Shown here: positions 63,107-64,000 of the stretch, one piece after another
How the letters are laid out: every line of letters begins with the position of its first letter
Position numbering within the stretch: the first letter of the stretch is position 1
Assembly: GCF_001482305.1 (NCBI RefSeq)
Contig: NZ_LOHP01000046.1
Location: forward strand, 1-64,000
DNA from: Leucobacter sp. G161
Lineage (GTDB): Bacteria > Actinomycetota > Actinomycetes > Actinomycetales > Microbacteriaceae
Length of the DNA: 64,000 nt
Reading direction: 5' to 3'
Notes under the pieces: model-generated
Database searches by the model: none
The model's input: the letters and a program-made list of their open reading frames with translations, nothing else
What the model was told of the DNA's origin: nothing
Made by a program: the position numbers and the translations under genes

Positions 63107-64000
63107 CTAGCGAGCGTTGAAGGCCTGACCCATCCGTTCGATGGCTTCCCGCATCAGCGGCCGGGGCATCGCGAAGATAAACCTCGCGCATCCCTGCCCT
63201 GCGTCACCGCAAGCGGCCCCGTCGGTGAGGCCAACGCCAGCGTGCTCACGGAAGAACTCTCCGGGGCGTTCGATGCCGACGTCGCGGAAGTCGAGCCAGC
63301 CCACGTATGTCGCCTCGGGCACGGTGAAGTGCACGCCGGGGAGGTGTTCGGCGACAAGTTCGACGAGCTCGTCACGGTTGCCTTGCAGATAGGCAAGCGC
63401 CTCACCGAGCCACTCGTCCCCCTCGGCATAGGCAACCGTGCTCGCAATGATTCCGGGCGTTGCTGCCCCGCGACCTGCCCAGTGCGCGATCTCGTTCATG
63501 GTGCGGAGGTCCGCCTCGTTCGACACCACGAGCTGCGCGCACTTCAGCCCGGGGAGATTCCACGCTTTTGAGGCCGCCGTGCCCGTGATCGTGTGCCCAG
63601 CGGTCACCTCGTTGATGGTCGCGTAGGGCACCAGCTCTGTCCCCGGGTAGATGAGCGGCGCCCAGATCTCATCGGAGAACACCCGCCCGTTGTTACGCTC
63701 GACGACCTCGCTCACAGCGAGGAGTTCTTCCTCGGTGAACACGCGCCCGAGCGGGTTGTAGGGATTACACAGCATGAGAATGTTTCCGCCAGCATCGAAT
63801 GCCGCTTGCAGGCCGTCGAGATCGTACTGCCAGACGCCATCTATGCGCAGCATCGGCACCTCGATCACCTCACGCCCGAGCGCTCCCGGCACCGTCAAGA
63901 ACGGCATATAGGAGGGCGTGGGCACGATGATCTTCGAGTCCGGGGTGGAGAAGTGTTGGATCGAGACCTCGAGCGCGGTAATGACGTCTGGGACCTGGAA
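63107..64000 (-). CDS. MalY/PatB-type PLP enzyme (cystathionine beta-lyase), partial
   Basis: The reading frame continues through the window end, so the N-terminus is missing; 297 residues are visible. IIVPTPSYMPFL, LMLCNPYNPLGRVFTEEEL and VFSDEIWAPLIYPG match MalY/PatB aminotransferase-like C-S lyases. TGTAASKAWNLPGLKCAQLV has the PLP lysine, and FIFAMPRPLMREAIERM the C-terminal arginine. It probably cleaves cystathionine to homocysteine, pyruvate and ammonia. Confidence 0.88.
   Translation of the reverse strand, partial: FQVPDVITALEVSIQHFSTPDSKIIVPTPSYMPFLTVPGALGREVIEVPMLRIDGVWQYDLDGLQAAFDAGGNILMLCNPYNPLGRVFTEEELLAVSEVVERNNGRVFSDEIWAPLIYPGTELVPYATINEVTAGHTITGTAASKAWNLPGLKCAQLVVSNEADLRTMNEIAHWAGRGAATPGIIASTVAYAEGDEWLGEALAYLQGNRDELVELVAEHLPGVHFTVPEATYVGWLDFRDVGIERPGEFFREHAGVGLTDGAACGDAGQGCARFIFAMPRPLMREAIERMGQAFNAR

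Overview
The window is high-GC actinobacterial DNA and looks like family Microbacteriaceae. The basis is codon use, SCO6880/DUF6112-type conjugation genes, a nrdHIEF class Ib ribonucleotide reductase operon, a C-terminal Excalibur-domain protein, and zinc-free L28/L33/S14 paralogues. Genus cannot be fixed; Leucobacter is only a guess. The window splits in two near position 38,300.

Bases 1 to about 38,300 are one end of an integrative conjugative element (ICE). From left to right they hold: a type III-like Mod-Res pair with an SNF2 helicase and a DUF1643-like protein (1-8175); a minus-strand operon of XRE regulator, ImmA peptidase, 7-TM protein and alpha/beta hydrolase (8229-11352); and a divergent control region with a palindrome and 22-bp-spaced repeats (11353-11678). 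Next come ArdC-like antirestriction protein, primase-polymerase, DUF2637/SpdB-like protein and ParB (11679-16642), then the type IV secretion genes: assembly protein, wall hydrolase, two DUF6112 proteins, VirB6/TrbL-like, SCO6880, VirB4, VirD4 (16673-33973). SSB, a DUF4913-like protein, a small membrane protein, DprA-like protein, excisionase and tyrosine integrase follow (34055-38193). Minus-strand cargo interrupts the plus-strand transfer genes twice: EcsC-like, two DUF262 proteins and a methyltransferase at 22143-28132, and an Abi/HEPN-like orphan at 30620-31555. No relaxase is visible, and the left end lies outside the window.

Bases 38,480 to 64,000 are chromosomal. They contain nrdHIEF with two NrdR boxes and a DnaA box, rlmH, an alanine-type aminotransferase, a sensor kinase-regulator-DUF4097 operon, an ABC exporter, an MFS pump, hup, and rpmB-rpmG-rpsN. 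Then follow trhO, an ABC-2 transporter with a divergent two-component pair, a DUF2470-heme oxygenase fusion, a serine-hydrolase-fold lipoprotein lacking its catalytic residues, tRNA-Gly(CCC), ogt, a frameshifted SpoU methyltransferase, an Excalibur protein, and a MalY-type lyase running off the end.

The signals least explained by known families are: (1) a two-copy structured intergenic element (45043-45123 and 53159-53245) with a conserved core and outer arms that differ in sequence but still pair; (2) a recurring GYGCACCT motif in the 5' leaders of ICE transcription units, which at ssb forms a nested structure hiding the ribosome binding site; and (3) the DUF262/EcsC/methyltransferase island placed inside the transfer operon.
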